64,000 bases of DNA from Rhodobiaceae bacterium. Its GTDB lineage: Bacteria > Pseudomonadota > Alphaproteobacteria > Rhizobiales > NORP267. The stretch lies in contig JAGRLG010000054.1 of the NCBI GenBank assembly GCA_020441905.1, positions 62,001 to 126,000 of the forward strand. The letters are read 5' to 3'. A program made the translations under genes and the position numbers. This document shows, one piece after another, positions 27,973 to 36,556 of this stretch. The notes beneath the pieces are model-generated. The model saw nothing but the letters and a program-made list of their open reading frames with translations, searched no databases and was not told the DNA's origin. Every line of letters starts with the position of its first letter. Positions within the stretch are counted from its first letter, which is position 1.

Positions 27973-28943
27973 CCGAGGTACTTCCCGAGTTCCGCGTGGT
28001 GCGTCCTGCCACCGCGCAGGAGGCCGCCGCGGCACACCGCGACAATGAAGGCGCCCGCTATCTGGCCGGCGGCACGGATCTGATCCCCAATGTCCGCCGC
28101 GGCATTGGCGACCCCGACCTGCTGATCGACCTTGGCGGCATTGCCGATCTGAAGAAAATCGAAGTTGGCGCCAATGGCGCCCGCATCGGCGCCGGCGTGA
28201 CGCTGGCGCATCTGGCGAAAAACGCGCAGATCGCCGCCGCCTATCCGGCCGTCATCACCGCCGCCAAGTCGATCGCCGGCCCCGGCCACCGCGCCGCCGG
28301 CACCGTTGGCGGCAATGTCTGTCTCGACACCCGTTGCGTGTTCTACAACCAGAGCCAGTGGTGGCGGGAATCGAATAATTTCTGCCTCAAATACAAGGGC
28401 GACACCTGCCATGTCGCGCCCAAGAGCACCTATTGCCACGCCGCCTATAGCGGCGATCTGGCGCCAGTGCTGCTGGTCATGGGGGCGCAGGTCGAAGTCA
28501 CCGGGCCGGAAGGCTCGCGGACCATTGCCCTGCCCGACCTCTATGGCGAAGACGGCCAGAACTATCTGGCGCTGAAGCGCGGCGAGTTCGTGACCGCCGT
28601 GCTGCTGCCCAAGGATGTCCTGCCGACGGTCTACGAGAAGATGCGCGTGCGCGGCGCCATCGACTTCCCGCTGGCCGGCGTCGCCGTGGCACTCAGGCGC
28701 GATGGCGACAAGATCGGCGATCTGAAGGTCGCCGTGACCGGCACCAATTCCCGCCCCTTCATTGTCGAGGGTATCGAGGAATTAGTCGGTGGCCCGCTTT
28801 CCGACGAGGTGCTCGACAAGATCGGCGACCTGGTCCAGAAGCAGGTTTCGCCAATGCGGACCACCCTGGTTGCGCCCTTCGGCCGCCGCCGCATCGCCGC
28901 GGCCCTGGCCCGGCGCCAGGCCAGCGCCCTTTTCGCCGGGTAA
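27969..28943 (+). CDS. hcrB: 4-hydroxybenzoyl-CoA reductase, beta subunit (FAD and extra [4Fe-4S])
   Basis: 324 residues. The FAD-binding fold shows [11 protein letters not shown] and [14 protein letters not shown] cysteine-rich insertion holds C123, C139, C147 and C156, with spacings 16, 8 and 9. From memory this matches the four ligands of the additional [4Fe-4S] cluster that distinguishes 4-hydroxybenzoyl-CoA reductase from other xanthine-oxidase-family enzymes. That insertion decides the name of the operon. The stop TAA overlaps the next ATG by one base. Confidence 0.94.
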   Translation: MTEVLPEFRVVRPATAQEAAAAHRDNEGARYLAGGTDLIPNVRRGIGDPDLLIDLGGIADLKKIEVGANGARIGAGVTLAHLAKNAQIAAAYPAVITAAKSIAGPGHRAAGTVGGNVCLDTRCVFYNQSQWWRESNNFCLKYKGDTCHVAPKSTYCHAAYSGDLAPVLLVMGAQVEVTGPEGSRTIALPDLYGEDGQNYLALKRGEFVTAVLLPKDVLPTVYEKMRVRGAIDFPLAGVAVALRRDGDKIGDLKVAVTGTNSRPFIVEGIEELVGGPLSDEVLDKIGDLVQKQVSPMRTTLVAPFGRRRIAAALARRQASALFAG

Positions 28944-29530
28944 TGGGCCTGAAGGGCCTCAACCCGTTCAAAAGGGGCCGGCCCGCCTGGGTCGGCAAGA
29001 TCAGTGATGACAGCCGGCGGATCGATGTCCGCCGGCTGATTGCGTCCGGCGAGGACCCCCTTGGCGAGGTCGTCGCCCTGGCCGGAAAAATCGCCCTGGG
29101 CGAAACACTGACCATCGACGCGCCTTTCAACCCGGTGCCGCTTCGCCGCGTTCTCGAAGCCCAGGGTTTTGAAAGCCATGGCGAGGAAGTCGCGAGCGCG
29201 CACTGGCGCGTCTGGCTGCGTCGTGTCGCCGCCAGCGGCCACGGCCACGGCCAGGGCGCCGCGCCAGGCGGCAGCGCCGGCAGCGCCGCGCAAATCGTCC
29301 AGGACGAAACCGGCTGGACGGTGGACGGGCGCGGCGTTCCGCCGCCCGGCCCCATGCTGGCGGTCATAGCGCTCATTGAAACGCCCGCAATCGCCGGACC
29401 GGTCTTCGTTCATCTGGACCGCGACCCCGTTCATCTCTATTCCGAATTGACCGAGCGCCACTGGAAGTGGACCCGGCTTGAAAGCGAGCCCGCCGAGGTT
29501 CGCTTGCGCCTCGATAAGGAAAGCACATGA
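28943..29530 (+). CDS. DUF2249-domain protein
   Basis: 195 residues with two degenerate copies of the DUF2249 pattern: IDVRRLIASGEDPLGEVV to RVWLRR, and a second from about residue 120 (GWTVDGRGVPPPGPMLAV to VRLRL), joined by a His/Gly/Ala-rich linker. DUF2249 proteins are common beside denitrification genes, and their role is unclear. It overlaps hcrB by one base and the next membrane-protein gene by 4 bp, so it is probably expressed with hcr. A strong hairpin lies in its codons 23-32. Confidence 0.72.
   Translation: MGLKGLNPFKRGRPAWVGKISDDSRRIDVRRLIASGEDPLGEVVALAGKIALGETLTIDAPFNPVPLRRVLEAQGFESHGEEVASAHWRVWLRRVAASGHGHGQGAAPGGSAGSAAQIVQDETGWTVDGRGVPPPGPMLAVIALIETPAIAGPVFVHLDRDPVHLYSELTERHWKWTRLESEPAEVRLRLDKEST
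29011..29038 (+). other. Perfect 11-bp hairpin inside the DUF2249 coding region
   Basis: CAGCCGGCGGA (29011-29021) and TCCGCCGGCTG (29028-29038) form a perfect stem with a 6-nt loop, about 70 bp after the hcrB stop. No T-run follows. It could limit or stabilise the distal part of the hcr transcript. Confidence 0.45.
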
Positions 29531-30819
29531 GCATCGGCCCGACCTTTCTTGGCGGCGCGCAAAGCCGTCTTCTGCCGCCATCGGTTCCATTCCGGTTTTT
29601 CATCGCCGGAATAGCCTTTCACATCCTGATGTGGGCCTTCCTGTTCTATGCCGCCGATCTGGCGCCCGATTTCGCCGGCGGCCCGGGACCCGCGCTGGCC
29701 GCCCTCCATCTCCTGACCCTTGGCGTTTTCGGCACCGTCGCCATTGGCGCCGCGCTGCAGATGCTGCCCGTCGCCACAAGGCGCCCGATGCCCGCCGCCT
29801 GGCCGCTGCGCCTTGCGTTCTGGCTCTATGTTCCGGGCGTGCTGGTGCTGGTCCACGGCATGGCCAATTACAGCCCGGCATGGATGGCGGCTGGGGGCGT
29901 CCTTGCCGGCGGCGGCCTCTTCGTCCTCGCCTGGCTGCTCGCCGGCAATTTGCGCCAGGCCTCTGACCTGCCTCTGGTCTCGGCCTATGGCTGGCTGGCG
30001 GTCAGCTCGCTGTTCATCCTTGTCCTGCTGGGCCTGGGCCTGGTCTTCGACTTTTCCGCCGCGCTGCTACCGGACCACCGCGCCGTTGCCCTCGCCCATC
30101 TCACCATCGCCGTTTTCGGCTTCATGGGCATGCTGGCCATCGGCTTCAGCCATGTCCTGGTGCCCATGTTCACCCTCGCCGCCGCGCCGACAGGAACCAT
30201 CGGCCGCATCGGGCTGGGCGCCTGGGCCGCGGCCATCCTGATCTGCACCGCCGGCGCCCTCGCCGCCGCGCCATGGCTCTTCGCCCTCGGCCTGTGCCTG
30301 GCCCTTGCCGGCACCGGCATCTATCTGTGGACCATGAACGCCATCTGGACCAAGCGCATGCGCAAGCGCATGGGGTTGTCCTTCCTTCTCGTCCGCATCT
30401 CCTGGGCGGTGCTGCCCCTCGGGCTCGTTCTGGCGCTTGCCGCCACCTTCGATCTCCTTGGGCCGCGTGGTCCGGCCATCGCCGGCTTCGTGCTGCTGTG
30501 GGGATGGCTGCTCACCTTCCTGATGGGCATCCTGCAACGCATCATGCCGTTTCTGGCCTCGATGCATGCCGCCAAGATCAAGGGCAAACCGCCCCTGCTG
30601 TCGGAACTGACCGCCGAGCGCCCGCTTCAGATTCACGCCTATGGACACCTCGCCGCCCTGGTCCTCGCCGTCGCCGGCATTGCATTCGGCATCCCGCTGC
30701 TGATTCAGGCTGGTGCCGCCGCGGGATTTTTTGCCGCCTTGGCCTTCGCGGCATTTGCCCTGGTGCTGGTCCGTAGACTATTCTCGAACAATGAAGTGGC
30801 GGCCTCGAGCAATGCGTGA
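29527..30819 (+). CDS. NnrS-like / haem-copper-oxidase-I-like membrane protein
   Basis: 430 residues and about 12 membrane helices. Conserved histidines sit in helices as LAALHLLTLGVFGTVAIGAALQMLPV, LAHLTIAVFGFMGMLAIGFSH and LLTFLMGILQRIMPF. Such proteins occur next to DUF2249 genes in denitrifiers and resemble NnrS and the catalytic-subunit fold. Their biochemical role is not established. The 4-bp overlap with the DUF2249 gene makes the two a unit at the end of the hcr operon. Confidence 0.7.
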   Translation: MSIGPTFLGGAQSRLLPPSVPFRFFIAGIAFHILMWAFLFYAADLAPDFAGGPGPALAALHLLTLGVFGTVAIGAALQMLPVATRRPMPAAWPLRLAFWLYVPGVLVLVHGMANYSPAWMAAGGVLAGGGLFVLAWLLAGNLRQASDLPLVSAYGWLAVSSLFILVLLGLGLVFDFSAALLPDHRAVALAHLTIAVFGFMGMLAIGFSHVLVPMFTLAAAPTGTIGRIGLGAWAAAILICTAGALAAAPWLFALGLCLALAGTGIYLWTMNAIWTKRMRKRMGLSFLLVRISWAVLPLGLVLALAATFDLLGPRGPAIAGFVLLWGWLLTFLMGILQRIMPFLASMHAAKIKGKPPLLSELTAERPLQIHAYGHLAALVLAVAGIAFGIPLLIQAGAAAGFFAALAFAAFALVLVRRLFSNNEVAASSNA

Positions 30820-30967
30820 CGACCGGACAAGATGCGAGCAAATTGCGGCCGCCTTGTTCCCGCCCCTGGCATGGCGCCGCGCTTCGGCGCATGGCATCCG
30901 CCCATCGGCACCGCCGCGCCGACAGCCCCAAAGCCCATCCCGCGGCAAGCCTTGAGGAATGAATAAA

Positions 30968-30997
30968 TTGGTATTATAGTACCAAAATAATATTATT
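30968..30997. promoter_or_regulatory. A/T-rich palindromes upstream of the hemerythrin-GNAT genes
   Basis: TTGGTA-TTATAG-TACCAA (30968-30985) has perfect 6-bp arms and is followed at once by the perfect palindrome AATAATATTATT (30986-30997). They lie 31-60 bp before the hemerythrin ATG, in very GC-rich surroundings. An operator and core promoter is likely. The rest of the 208-bp gap after the NnrS-like gene shows nothing else. Confidence 0.45.
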
Positions 30998-31027
30998 GGC
31001 CGGCGTCCAGAAGTTGAGGTTTATCCG

Positions 31028-31531
31028 ATGCACCATATGCGTAACATCACCAACACCCTGCACAATGAGCACATGGCGACGATTTCGCTTCTCAACCGGA
31101 TGGAGGAGCAGGTGATGGCGCATCGTCCGGGCAACCCGCCCAATGCCGCCGACGACGAAGTCGCAAAACTGCTGCGCGACATTGCCAGCAACGTCGAATC
31201 CGAGATCAGCGGGCATTTCTCGTTCGAGGAAGAGCATCTTTTCACCCGCCTGGCGGAAATGGGCGACGAGAATATCGGCATCCTGCTCACCGAGGAACAC
31301 CATGTCATGCTCCCTATCGGCCAGCGCCTCGTCGCGTTGTCCAAGGAAGCGCGGCAGAACGGGTTCACGGTCGAGAACTGGGAAGAATTCCGCCGCCTTG
31401 TCGGCGAATTCATCGAGCGAATGATCGCCCACATACAAAAAGAAGAAATGGGTCTGTTACCCGTTCTCGACGACGTCATTGACGATGAGGAAGACGGCCA
31501 ATTGAGTACCGCTTACGCGATGAGCCGCTAG
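31028..31531 (+). CDS. Hemerythrin HHE-domain protein
   Basis: 167 residues, all-alpha, with diiron-type motifs NTLHNEHMATISLL, ISGHFSFEEEHLF, LTEEHHVMLPIGQRL and MIAHIQKEEMGLLPVL. These give the H...HxxxE...H...HxxxxD/E pattern of hemerythrins. Likely roles are binding O2 or NO, or delivering iron. Two acetyltransferase genes follow on the same strand. It lies between hcr and bcr, both oxygen-sensitive systems. Confidence 0.85.
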   Translation: MHHMRNITNTLHNEHMATISLLNRMEEQVMAHRPGNPPNAADDEVAKLLRDIASNVESEISGHFSFEEEHLFTRLAEMGDENIGILLTEEHHVMLPIGQRLVALSKEARQNGFTVENWEEFRRLVGEFIERMIAHIQKEEMGLLPVLDDVIDDEEDGQLSTAYAMSR

Positions 31532-31560
31532 AGGCCATCTACACCAGGGGAGCCAACCAT

Positions 31561-32058
31561 ATGGCAAGCAGTAATACCGCAACTTCGAAGGGCAAGAGGA
31601 CGTCGAACCTCGTATTGCGCCCTCTCCAGGCCGGCGACCTTGACGCCGCAATCGCAATCGACGCCGCCGTGGGGGGCCGGGTCCGTCGCGGCTTCTTCGA
31701 GCGCCGTCTGACCGCCGCGACCAAGGACCCCAAGGGGTTCATCTATGTCGGTGCTGAGGAAGACGGGCAGCTGAAGGGCTTTGCCATGGTTCACGTCCTC
31801 GCCGGCGAATTCGGCGCGCCCGGTGAAATCGCCGTTCTGGACGCCGTCGGCGTCGACCCGGCGGCGCAGGGGCGCGGCATCGGCCGCGCCTTGATGGCAC
31901 GGGTCGACGAGGTGATGCGGGACAAGAAGATCAGCGAAATGCACACCCAGGCCGACTGGACCGATCTCAGCCTGCTCGGCTTTCTGGATGCCGCCGGATT
32001 CGAACTCGCCCCCCGCACCATACTCGCGCGCGATATCGGTAACCCCAACAGCTGGTAG
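31561..32058 (+). CDS. GNAT-family acetyltransferase, first of a tandem pair
   Basis: 165 residues. After a basic, disordered start (TATSKGKRTSN) the GNAT domain shows LRPLQAGDLDAAIAID, VDPAAQGRGIGRALMARVDE (the acetyl-CoA loop Q-x-R-G-x-G) and LGFLDAAGFE. The substrate is unknown. Anaerobic aromatic pathways are known to be controlled by GNAT enzymes in R. palustris (Pat on acyl-CoA ligases, BadL on aminobenzoates), so a regulatory role next to bcr is plausible but unproven. Confidence 0.87.
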   Translation: MASSNTATSKGKRTSNLVLRPLQAGDLDAAIAIDAAVGGRVRRGFFERRLTAATKDPKGFIYVGAEEDGQLKGFAMVHVLAGEFGAPGEIAVLDAVGVDPAAQGRGIGRALMARVDEVMRDKKISEMHTQADWTDLSLLGFLDAAGFELAPRTILARDIGNPNSW

Positions 32059-32085
32059 GATTGCCCGCGAAGGAGATTTCTTGTC

Positions 32086-32622
32086 ATGTCAAATGCCACA
32101 CTGACCATTCCGACCCAACCCGGCGAGGGAGTTGAGATCGATCATTCCGATTCTTCGGGCGATGATTTCGATGCCCTGTCGCGCGATCTGGTGCCCGTGC
32201 GTTCGATGACCGCCGATGATCTTGATGCCATCGTCGCCATTGACCGCCATGTCACCGGCCGCAATCGCCGCCCTTTCTATGAGCGCAAGCTGGCCGAAAG
32301 CCTGGAACAGGCCGGGGTCCGCGTTTCCCTCGTTGCCGAGATCGACGGCATGGCCGCAGGCTATCTGATGGCCCGCGTCGATTACGGTGAGTTCGGCCAG
32401 ACCGAACCGGAAGCGGAAATCGATTCCATCGGCGTCGATCCGGCCTATGCCCACAAGCATGTCGGCACCGCGCTGATGTCGCAGCTCATGGCCAACCTCT
32501 CCGCGCTCCAGGTCGAGCGCGTGCGCACCGAAGTGGTCTGGGATCACTACGCGCTGAACGGGTTCTTGAGCAAATGCGGCTTCAAGCCGGCCCAGCGCCT
32601 GGTTCTGCGCCGCACCATCTAG
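32086..32622 (+). CDS. GNAT-family acetyltransferase, second of a tandem pair
   Basis: 178 residues with a longer acidic N-terminal extension (about 40 residues) before VRSMTADDLDAIVAIDRHVTG. The acetyl-CoA loop is altered: VDPAYAHKHVGTALMSQL has H-K-H-V-G where Q-x-R-G-x-G is normal. The two GNATs share R-R-x-F-[FY]-E-R-[KR]-L after the first strand, so they are paralogues. A strong terminator follows. A loss of normal CoA binding or a changed activity is possible in this copy. Confidence 0.83.
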   Translation: MSNATLTIPTQPGEGVEIDHSDSSGDDFDALSRDLVPVRSMTADDLDAIVAIDRHVTGRNRRPFYERKLAESLEQAGVRVSLVAEIDGMAAGYLMARVDYGEFGQTEPEAEIDSIGVDPAYAHKHVGTALMSQLMANLSALQVERVRTEVVWDHYALNGFLSKCGFKPAQRLVLRRTI

Positions 32623-32651
32623 ACCAGCGCCAAGGACACCGTTCGCTTTGA

Positions 32652-32683
32652 AGGCGCGGGGCCAAGGGCCCCGCGCCTTTTTT
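32652..32683 (+). terminator. Rho-independent terminator after the GNAT pair
   Basis: AGGCGCGGGGCC and GGCCCCGCGCCT form a perfect 12-bp stem with a 3-nt loop, followed by T6. It ends the hemerythrin-GNAT unit. Confidence 0.9.
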
Positions 32684-32719
32684 CCTGTCCCGGCTGCCCG
32701 GACCGGGTGCGGACAAGAC

Positions 32720-32757
32720 AAAAAACCGCCCCGGGGACCGTTTGGTCCTCGGGGCGG
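32720..32757 (-). terminator. Rho-independent terminator of the bcr operon
   Basis: Read on the minus strand, a 14-bp stem (32726-32739 with 32744-32757, one mismatch) with a 4-nt loop is followed by a T-run (AAAAAA at 32720-32725 on the plus strand). It sits 30 bp after the ferredoxin stop and faces the terminator of the GNAT pair. Confidence 0.9.
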
Positions 32758-32786
32758 CTGATACCTTGCCGAAATGGCAGCGGCGA

Positions 32787-33032
32787 TCAGGAATGCAGCT
32801 GGTTGTACTTCTCCATCAGCTGTTCCTTGCTCTCCGGCCAGTCCGGATCCGGCTCGATACACATCGCCGGGCAAACCAGCACGCACTGCGGCTCGTCTTC
32901 CGCGCCGACGCACTCGGTGCACTTAAGCGGTTCGATCTTGTAGATCGGATCGCCGGCGGAAATCGCCTGATTGGGACAAACCGGCTCGCACGCATCACAC
33001 GCCGTGCAAGCATCCGTAATAACCAATGCCAT
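32787..33032 (-). CDS. 2 x [4Fe-4S] ferredoxin, electron donor of benzoyl-CoA reductase
   Basis: 81 residues. Cluster 1 uses C9, C12, C15 and C19. Cluster 2 uses C38, C41, C50 and C54, with a further C58, and the 8-residue loop in the second motif is typical of Allochromatium-type ferredoxins. In Thauera this ferredoxin carries electrons from 2-oxoglutarate:ferredoxin oxidoreductase (korAB here) to BcrCBAD. It is the last gene of the had-oah-dch-bcrCBAD operon, 32 bp after bcrD. Confidence 0.93.
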   Translation of the reverse strand: MALVITDACTACDACEPVCPNQAISAGDPIYKIEPLKCTECVGAEDEPQCVLVCPAMCIEPDPDWPESKEQLMEKYNQLHS

Positions 33033-33064
33033 GTAAAAGGCCCTCCTTTTTGTTCAAGCCTTTA

Positions 33065-33907
33065 TCACGAAGCAGCGGGCAGTGCGTCAAGCTCTTTCAG
33101 GCGCTCATAACGATATGCGCCCCAAAGCGCGGCACCGATCGCGCCGGCCTGGATCGAGTCGTCGTGACGACGCACCGGCATCATCATCTTCTGCGCTTCC
33201 ATGTCCTCGATCAGGGCCGCAACCATGCCCGTATCGTTGGCAAGACCGCCGGTGACCATGACCACGTCGTCGACGCCGACCGACTTCAGCAGACGCGACA
33301 GGCGTCCGGCCATCGAAAGATGGATGCCCTTCAGGATGTTCGAGGCGCTGATTTCGCGCGACACCATGTTGATGACGTCGGTTTCGGCCAGCACGGCGCA
33401 AATGCCCGACACCTTCTCCGGATCATCGGCCTGCTTCGACAGCTCGCCGATTTCATCCTGCGAAATGCCGAGATAGCGGGCGATGTTCTCGAGGAACTGC
33501 CCCGAGCCCGACGCGCACTGGCTGGTCATCTTGTAGGACAGCACCTTGCCACGCTCGTCGATCTTGATGGCGCGCCCGTTGAGGGCGCCGACATCGAGCA
33601 CGGCGCGTGCTTCCGGGTCGAGATAGATGGCGCCGCGGGCATGCGTCGTCATCGTGTAGAAATGGCCGGTGCGGAACGGAATGGTTTCGCCGTCGCCGGT
33701 CGAAGCGACGTAATCGACGTCGTCTTCCTTGAGGCCCGCCTGGTCGAGGCAGTTGTGATAGGCCTCTTTGGCCAGCTCCATCGGGTCGCGCTGCCGGATC
33801 CGGTGCAGATCCTTGCCGAGCCACTTGGTGGTGCCGTCCTTGTTGACTTCGAACAAGGTCGCCTTGACCGCGCCCGAACCGATATCAATACCTGCTGCGA
33901 TTGTCAT
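33065..33907 (-). CDS. bcrD: Benzoyl-CoA reductase subunit D (ATPase/activator subunit)
   Basis: 280 residues of the BadF/BcrA/HgdC ATPase family (ASKHA fold). It starts MTIAAGIDIGSGAVKATLF, with a phosphate-binding loop and MVTGGLANDTGM for adenosine. The cluster-ligand cysteines lie in TSQCASGSGQFLENIA and SGICAVLAETDVIN, bridging a [4Fe-4S] cluster with BcrA. It couples ATP hydrolysis to low-potential electron transfer. Its length is close to the 282 residues I recall for Thauera BcrD. Confidence 0.95.
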   Translation of the reverse strand: MTIAAGIDIGSGAVKATLFEVNKDGTTKWLGKDLHRIRQRDPMELAKEAYHNCLDQAGLKEDDVDYVASTGDGETIPFRTGHFYTMTTHARGAIYLDPEARAVLDVGALNGRAIKIDERGKVLSYKMTSQCASGSGQFLENIARYLGISQDEIGELSKQADDPEKVSGICAVLAETDVINMVSREISASNILKGIHLSMAGRLSRLLKSVGVDDVVMVTGGLANDTGMVAALIEDMEAQKMMMPVRRHDDSIQAGAIGAALWGAYRYERLKELDALPAAS

Positions 33908-33920
33908 CAGCTTCTCTCCT

Positions 33921-35243
33921 TCAGGCGTTGCCAGTCACGGCGCGGTGGGCAAAGGTCGCCCCGCCGAGCGCCCCGGTGTAGATCGAGTCCGGGTTGATGT
34001 TGATCTGAACGTCGCCGTAGTTTTCCTTGACCAGGATGCGCAGTTCCTTGACCGCCGCCTCGTTCTTGGCGACGCCGCCGGTAAAGGTGAACTGGTCACG
34101 AATGCCGCCGGAACGCGACAGGATCGACATGGCGCGCAGGATGATCGAGCGGTGCAGGCCCGCCAGAATGTCCTCGCGTGCCTCGCCCAGCGCCAGACGG
34201 TCGCGCAACTCGGCGCCGGCGAACACCGTGCAGGTCGAGTTGATCTTGGCGACGCGCTTGGCCTTCATGGCCAAGGGCCCAAGCTCATGCAGGCCCATGT
34301 TCATTTCATCGGCGATATAGCCCAGATAGCGCCCGCAGCCAGCCGCGCAGCGATCATTCATCTGGAAGTTCTCGACGATGCCCTTGGGATCGACCTGGAT
34401 GCCCTTGGTATCCTGGCCGCCGATGTCGAGCACGGTGCGGGTGCCCGAATACATCATGTGGGCGCCCAGGCCATGGCACAGGATCTCCGAGCGGATGTGC
34501 TCCTTGGAGAACGGCAGCGTCACGCGGCCATAGCCGGTGCCGACCAGATAGGTTTCTTCCAGTTCGACGTCGAGCGCGTCCTGGACCGCCTTGCGGACCG
34601 TGTTCACGTCGACATTGAGGCCCGGCATGCCCTTCAGCGCGCGATCGAGCGCCCGCAGGAAGCTGGCGGCCATATCCGCGTTCGGCGGACGGTTCTCAAC
34701 CTCGATGATCGACTTGTCATAGACATTGAGCAGCATGTCATAGGCAATGCCGGCTTCCTTGCCGCGGGCCTGCGAATGGGCCATGTACATCGAACCGGCG
34801 ATATCGCGGAAGAAGTCCGACTTGCGCGGCGCATCGGGCTCGTAGAGCTTCGGCGCTTCGGCGGCGACGCCCTTGAACACCGCCTCCAGCACCTCGATGA
34901 TCTGCTTCTCCATGCCGGCGAAACGGTCGCCGGAGACATTGCCGATGCAGGTCGCTTTCAGATCCTCAAGCTGTTCGAGGAACTGCTCGAGCCGGAAGCC
35001 GAGTTCCAGACGGGTCAGGAACTCGTCGAGCTTGCCGCCCAGTTCGGGAACGCGCTGGGTCAGGTTGCGGCGGCACAGCGTAAGGCGCGTCGAGATCTGC
35101 GCTTCAAGCTTGGCCACGTTACATGCCGTGGTGTAGTTCGAGCGCGAGTTGGTGATGCCGCGGCCGAGAACATCCATGTTCTCGTCCATCAGCACCGCCT
35201 TGGTGGTGGTCGACCCGAGGTCGACGCCGATGAAGGTCTTCAT
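33921..35243 (-). CDS. bcrA: Benzoyl-CoA reductase subunit A (ATPase/activator subunit)
   Basis: 440 residues. ASKHA fold starting [20 protein letters not shown], with a long insertion relative to BcrD (about residues 55-215). [10 protein letters not shown], the ligand cysteines in [13 protein letters not shown] and [11 protein letters not shown], and [10 protein letters not shown] are all present. It forms the ATP-binding activator module with BcrD. It overlaps bcrB by 4 bp and is separated from bcrD by 13 bp. Size matches the Thauera-type class I enzyme. Confidence 0.95.
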   Translation of the reverse strand: MKTFIGVDLGSTTTKAVLMDENMDVLGRGITNSRSNYTTACNVAKLEAQISTRLTLCRRNLTQRVPELGGKLDEFLTRLELGFRLEQFLEQLEDLKATCIGNVSGDRFAGMEKQIIEVLEAVFKGVAAEAPKLYEPDAPRKSDFFRDIAGSMYMAHSQARGKEAGIAYDMLLNVYDKSIIEVENRPPNADMAASFLRALDRALKGMPGLNVDVNTVRKAVQDALDVELEETYLVGTGYGRVTLPFSKEHIRSEILCHGLGAHMMYSGTRTVLDIGGQDTKGIQVDPKGIVENFQMNDRCAAGCGRYLGYIADEMNMGLHELGPLAMKAKRVAKINSTCTVFAGAELRDRLALGEAREDILAGLHRSIILRAMSILSRSGGIRDQFTFTGGVAKNEAAVKELRILVKENYGDVQININPDSIYTGALGGATFAHRAVTGNA

Positions 35244-36556
35244 GCCGCAACTCCTTTAGTCTTACCGCTGCGCTTCTGGTCGATCATCTGGAAATAGCTT
35301 TCCAGCCGGTTCTTGATGTTGGCCGGCGAGAAGTAGCGCGGATCGACAAGATCGCTTTCCACGAAACCGCCCGGCTTGCCGGTGCGCTTCTCGATTTCCC
35401 GCAGCATCAGAAGCTGACCGGCGGAGAACGAGTTGCAGCTCTTGATCGAGTTGATGAGCAGACCGTCCGCCTCATACTCGTTCATGTAGTTTTCCAGCAT
35501 GTCGACGCGCTGGGGCAGATTGAGATTGGTGTAAACGCCGAGGCAGTAATCGGCCAGCGACTCCAGCGGGTTCGTGGGATCGTGACGGAACCCGAAGTCG
35601 TAGACGCCGCCCACCTTGGTATAGGAGGAGGCCACGACCACCGCGCCTTCGTCGTAGAACATCTTCCAGAAATCGCGGAAGCTGGTGTAGTTCGGCGGGC
35701 CTTCGACGACGATACGGTACTTTTCCTTGCCCATGTCGCCGTCCGGGGTCACCGGACCGCGGCCGGCCTTGACGCGCGCCTCGACTTCGGCGCGCAGCAG
35801 CTTGTAATACTCGATGGCGTCATCGGTGCCGCGGAAGGCGCCGAAGATCGGCCCGATATAGTAGATGCCGCCGAAATAGGCGTCGATCGGCGACGGCTTG
35901 TTCTTGGCCGACTGCAGAACCCAGACCAGGTCTTCTTCGGCCTTGGCCGATTTCACCAGGTTTTCGCGCAGAAGGTCGATGTCGAACTTGACGCCCGAGA
36001 TCCGCTCCAGCTTCGGAATGACATCGTCCTTCAGCTGCTTGACCATGTAGTCGCGCATGTTCTTGGTGATCTTGCCGTCACCCTCATAAGGCGTGTGCAG
36101 CATGATCGTCTCGCAGTCATACTGCTCGCGCAGCAGCTCGAACCACTTCATGAAGGTGAAGCAGCCGGTATAGGACAGCAGCAGCACATCGGGATCGGGG
36201 AACTTCTTGCCGTTGGGCGCGATATTGCCCTTCTCCATCATGCCGATGTCCGACTTCACATAGGTGCAGACGTCTTCCGAGTGGCCGTGCTTTTCCGCTT
36301 CCAGCACGAAGTTGCCGCTCTTCTTGCGCAAGCCCGACTGAATGGCGTTGACCTCGGGAAGATTGTTGACCAGGCCGAAGCAGCGGATCAGTTCGTTCAG
36401 GTTGCCCGGAACGAAGGTGTTGCAGACCTTCAGGCCGTTTTCATGGGCGGAGGTGATGCGATCGTAATGACCGGCCATCATCTCCTTCTGCTTCCACATC
36501 GAGTCATCCTTGATGACTTCCGGGGAGGCGCCTTTGGGTGTGGTGATCTCGGTCAT
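35240..36556 (-). CDS. bcrB: Benzoyl-CoA reductase subunit B
   Basis: 438 residues from ATG 36556, which overlaps the bcrC stop (ATGA); this gives the length known for Thauera BcrB. It belongs to the HgdB/BcrB/BcrC family that binds [4Fe-4S] clusters and substrate. Conserved cysteines occur in [32 protein letters not shown] and [12 protein letters not shown]. With BcrC it forms the module that reduces benzoyl-CoA to cyclohexa-1,5-diene-1-carboxyl-CoA. Confidence 0.95.
   Translation of the reverse strand: MTEITTPKGASPEVIKDDSMWKQKEMMAGHYDRITSAHENGLKVCNTFVPGNLNELIRCFGLVNNLPEVNAIQSGLRKKSGNFVLEAEKHGHSEDVCTYVKSDIGMMEKGNIAPNGKKFPDPDVLLLSYTGCFTFMKWFELLREQYDCETIMLHTPYEGDGKITKNMRDYMVKQLKDDVIPKLERISGVKFDIDLLRENLVKSAKAEEDLVWVLQSAKNKPSPIDAYFGGIYYIGPIFGAFRGTDDAIEYYKLLRAEVEARVKAGRGPVTPDGDMGKEKYRIVVEGPPNYTSFRDFWKMFYDEGAVVVASSYTKVGGVYDFGFRHDPTNPLESLADYCLGVYTNLNLPQRVDMLENYMNEYEADGLLINSIKSCNSFSAGQLLMLREIEKRTGKPGGFVESDLVDPRYFSPANIKNRLESYFQMIDQKRSGKTKGVAA

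Noticed and set aside
28498-29590. Minus-strand frames opposite hcrB and the DUF2249 gene
   Set aside because: They lie opposite coupled plus-strand genes and show no domain or ribosome site.
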